From NCBI GenBank assembly GCA_002423545.1, contig DIWP01000032.1, positions 12,425 through 27,170 of the forward strand: DNA of 14,746 bases. Direction: 5' to 3'. A model generated the notes under the pieces. The model made no database searches. It saw only the letters and a list, made by a program, of their open reading frames with translations, and had not been told where the DNA came from. Position numbers and translations under genes: made by a program. Positions 12,848 to 14,746 of this stretch are shown here, one piece after another. Position 1 is the first letter of the stretch. The number at the start of each line of letters is the position of its first letter. This stretch comes from Thermoleophilia bacterium UBA6103. GTDB taxonomy: Bacteria > Actinomycetota > Thermoleophilia > UBA2241.

Positions 12848-13906
12848 ATGAGCGCGACTCCCCCCAGGACCGCCGACACCGGCGACGATCACGGCCAGGC
12901 GGCCACCCCGACGGTGGCCGGCACGAGAGCGACGGCCGCCGAGGACCGTCCGAGGACCGCCCTCGACTACGCCGGCTACCTGGCGCGCGGCTTCGTCATG
13001 GGCTCGGCCGACGTGGTGCCGGGCGTCTCCGGCGGCACCATGGCTCTCATCCTCGGCATCTACGAGCGGCTCATCGTCGCCATCCGCGAGCTCGGTCGAC
13101 CGACGTTCTGGAGAGCGCTGCTGAAGGGGCGACTGCGCGCCGCGGCGCGGACGGCCGACCTCGCCTTCCTGATCAGCGTCCTGGCGGGGATCCTGCTGGC
13201 CGTGTTCAGCCTCGCTCGGGCGCTCGAGTGGGCGCTGCGTGACGAGCCGGTCCTGGTGTGGAGCTTCTTCTTCGGCCTCATCCTGGCGTCGATCGTCGTG
13301 GTCTCTCGTCGCCTCGAGCGCTGGACCGTCACCCTGTTCCTCGTCGCCGCCGCCGGCACCGCGGGGTCCTACTTCCTGGTCGGGGCCGTGCCGGTCGAGA
13401 CGCCGGAGACCTGGTGGTTCGTCTTCATCAGTGGCGCCGTAGCCATCTGCGCCATGATCCTGCCGGGCATCTCCGGCGCCTTCATCCTCGTGCTGCTGGG
13501 CAAGTACGAGTTCATGCTCGCCGCCGCCAACGACCGTGACATCGCAGTGCTGGCCGTGTTCGTCGCCGGCGCCCTCGTCGGCGTGGTCACCTTCGCGCAG
13601 CTGCTCGGCTGGCTCTTCCGCCGCTACCACGACCTCACGGTGGCCCTGCTCATCGGACTCATGGCCGGCAGCCTGCGCAAGATCTGGCCTTGGAAGGCGG
13701 AGACGGCCGGCGGCGACGCAGCCGAGACGGCCGGCAACGCCTTGCCGCCGTGGACCGTCGACGGCGCCTTCAACCTGGAGATCCTCTGGGCTTTCCTGCT
13801 GGCGCTCGCCGGACTGGGCCTGGTCCTCGCGCTGGACCGGCTCGCCCGGCGCCGTGCAGTGCACGAGGAAGCTACGCCCGGCGCCGCTCCGCGAGCCACG
13901 CCCTGA
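12848..13906 (+). CDS. DUF368 polyprenyl-phosphate transporter (PopT-like)
   Basis: A 352-aa inner-membrane protein with about eight to ten hydrophobic segments. Two half-repeat motifs mark DUF368: PGVSGGTMALILGIYE (from residue 58) and PGISGAFILVLLGKYE (from residue 206). The family has been shown to recycle undecaprenyl phosphate across the membrane (PopT), returning the carrier lipid for peptidoglycan and other wall polymers. Residues 1-40 are a low-complexity Thr/Ala/Asp-rich extension before the first helix, longer than usual, and the linker of about 283-305 is also charged and variable. ATG 12848 follows GGAG at five bases. The frame is open to 12500, but that part is spacer DNA. Its last 35 bases overlap the 3' end of arsC on the opposite strand. 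It diverges from a secreted glycosidase-like gene, another envelope-related function. Confidence 0.92.
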   Translation: MSATPPRTADTGDDHGQAATPTVAGTRATAAEDRPRTALDYAGYLARGFVMGSADVVPGVSGGTMALILGIYERLIVAIRELGRPTFWRALLKGRLRAAARTADLAFLISVLAGILLAVFSLARALEWALRDEPVLVWSFFFGLILASIVVVSRRLERWTVTLFLVAAAGTAGSYFLVGAVPVETPETWWFVFISGAVAICAMILPGISGAFILVLLGKYEFMLAAANDRDIAVLAVFVAGALVGVVTFAQLLGWLFRRYHDLTVALLIGLMAGSLRKIWPWKAETAGGDAAETAGNALPPWTVDGAFNLEILWAFLLALAGLGLVLALDRLARRRAVHEEATPGAAPRATP

Positions 13907-14300
13907 CGGCGGCGTCGATCTCGTCGCGCACACGGCGGAACACCTGCCGGCGCTCGTCGTCAGAGCCGGCCGCCGCGGCCGGATCGTCGAACGGCCAATG
14001 CAGCCTGATGCTGACTCCGGGGAAGATCGGGCATTCCCGCTCGGCGTCGGTACACACGGTGATGATGAAGCCGAAGTGCACCCTGCCGAGGTAGTCGCGC
14101 ACACCCTTCGATGTCTGACCCGAGATGTCGATGCCCACCTCGCGCATGACGTCCACGGCCAGAGGGTTCACCGGTCGCGGCTCGAGTCCGGCGCTGTACA
14201 CGTCGTACTCGTCGCCGGCGTGGTGACGCAGGAAGCCCTCCGCCATCTGACTGCGAGCGGAGTTGCCGGTACAGATGAACAGGACTCGCGGCTTACCCAC
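13872..14300 (-). CDS. arsC: Arsenate reductase, thioredoxin-coupled (LMW-PTP fold)
   Basis: A 142-aa cytoplasmic enzyme that reduces arsenate to arsenite. The P-loop CTGNSARSQ gives the CX5R site, C10 to R16. The redox pair C83 and C90 (TVCTDAERECP) matches the two extra cysteines of the S. aureus-type, thioredoxin-regenerated enzyme, and D106-P107 in WPFDDPA fits the general-acid loop. Length is normal. The start is GTG 14300, with AGGGGG ten bases upstream. It lies downstream of the acr3 3' end on the same strand, but 239 bp and a strong inverted repeat separate them, so it may be only partly cotranscribed. Its stop overlaps the 3' end of the convergent DUF368 gene by 35 bp. Confidence 0.95.
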   Translation of the reverse strand: MGKPRVLFICTGNSARSQMAEGFLRHHAGDEYDVYSAGLEPRPVNPLAVDVMREVGIDISGQTSKGVRDYLGRVHFGFIITVCTDAERECPIFPGVSIRLHWPFDDPAAAAGSDDERRQVFRRVRDEIDAAVRAWLAERRRA

Positions 14301-14445
14301 GGCGTCACGCCCCCTGTCGCTGCTGTCAGACTCCCTTGACCGCCACGCTGTGATGCCTCGCTGGGGCTCTCATCGCGCCCGGTGCGCGCGGTCGCGCGCG
14401 GCGACTCTATGGCCCGCGTGTTAGCGGCGCGTGAGCACCGCTCCC

Positions 14446-14476
14446 CGCACGACGGACGAAGCGGGTCCGTCGTGCG
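14446..14476. terminator. 12-bp inverted repeat between acr3 and arsC
   Basis: Bases 14446-14457 (CGCACGACGGAC) and 14465-14476 (GTCCGTCGTGCG) are perfect complements around a 7-base loop, the strongest hairpin I found in the window. It lies 64 bp after the acr3 stop and 146 bp before the arsC start. No U-tract follows on the minus strand, so it may be a U-less terminator, an mRNA-stabilising 3' end, or an attenuator that lowers arsC relative to acr3. The rest of the 239-bp spacer holds no gene that I can support. Confidence 0.6.
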
Positions 14477-14539
14477 CCGTTGGGCGGTGACCGATCGCGC
14501 CGTGGCCGGCGTGGCGACAGCCGCACGCCGCGCGCACGG

Positions 14540-14746
14540 TCAGGGCGCCCTGCGTCGACCGGCCACGTCGCAACCCACGGTACTGCAGCCGCCGGCCTCC
14601 TCGGCGGCCTGCACAAGCCCGGCCTCATCGAGCGCCCCACCCCCAGTCCCAGACCCGGCGGCTGCCGCAGCCGCCGCCGGCCGCGCCGCGAAGTAGCGGC
14701 GCTGGAAGAACAGGGCCACGCTCACCAGGCCGATGAGCACCGGCAC
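14540..14746 (-). CDS. acr3: Arsenite efflux permease Acr3, C-terminal end (partial)
   Basis: Only the last 68 codons are in the window; the gene continues past 14746. The first residues, VPVLIGLVSVALFFQRRYF, match the final transmembrane helix of Acr3-family arsenite carriers, which usually end just after this point. Here about 48 more residues follow: an Ala-rich run, a Gly-rich hinge, then an acidic stretch and AGGCSTVGCDVAG with two cysteines, ending in RRRAP. This cytoplasmic tail could bind As(III) or another soft metal, but that is an inference. The neighbouring arsC gene supports the arsenic assignment. The GTG at the window edge is an internal valine, not a start. Confidence 0.8.
   Translation of the reverse strand: MPVLIGLVSVALFFQRRYFAARPAAAAAAAGSGTGGGALDEAGLVQAAEEAGGCSTVGCDVAGRRRAP

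Noticed and set aside
12560..14104. Open frame upstream of the glycosidase-like gene, which would make a 976-aa protein
   Set aside because: It runs antisense through DUF368 and reads as low-complexity Gly/Arg/Asp/Glu-rich sequence; the signal peptide lies at the start of the shorter gene.
14301..14539. Possible small gene between acr3 and arsC
   Set aside because: Open frames here are shadows with Arg/Ala-rich translations and no ribosome binding site; the hairpin is the only supported feature.

Overview
This is a very GC-rich chromosomal window of compact bacterial genes. High GC, GTG starts with purine-rich ribosome binding sites, and TANNNT-type -10 boxes (two of them directly in front of start codons) suggest an actinomycete-like lineage. 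Several proteins are typical of anaerobic or microaerobic bacteria: an iron-sulfur flavoprotein, an aldo/keto reductase with a ferredoxin tail, a DUF169 protein and a Cys-rich PAS domain. A deep-branching or uncultured Actinomycetota (for example Coriobacteriia- or Thermoleophilia-like) fits best. This is an inference, because there is no rRNA or other marker in the window.

Layout. Positions 99-2927 (+) encode a DinG-type helicase fused to a DEDD exonuclease. Positions 3017-5090 (-) hold a metallophosphoesterase and an iron-sulfur flavoprotein as a tight pair, then, beyond a spacer with a 32-bp tandem repeat, a small zinc-ribbon membrane protein. Positions 5312-6046 (+) encode a DUF169 protein. 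It converges on a REC-PAS-PAS-HD-GYP response regulator at 6133-7947 (-), and the short space between them is almost filled by a 36-bp tandem repeat. Positions 8182-10742 (-) look like an operon: OsmC-family protein, aldo/keto reductase with two [4Fe-4S] motifs, and DUF429 protein. Its promoter carries a CsoR/CstR-like palindrome. Positions 10885-12559 (-) hold a secreted TIM-barrel glycosidase-like protein followed by a small membrane protein. Divergent from it, across a spacer with a 22-bp tandem repeat, is a DUF368 polyprenyl-phosphate transporter (12848-13906, +). The window ends with an arsenic resistance pair on the minus strand: the C-terminus of an Acr3 arsenite permease, then a thioredoxin-type arsenate reductase (arsC), separated by a strong 12-bp inverted repeat.

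The recurring theme is redox, thiol and metal(loid) chemistry: arsenate/arsenite, OsmC thiol chemistry under a possible persulfide- or copper-type operator, and Fe-S oxidoreductases. The rest is DNA repair, c-di-GMP signalling and envelope functions. I see no CRISPR array, phage or transposase genes, rRNA or tRNA. No clearly new multi-gene system stands out. The best leads are the osmC operon with its palindromic operator, the Cys/His-rich PAS domain, the Cys-containing tail on Acr3, and three unrelated minisatellite-like repeats in three separate intergenic spacers.
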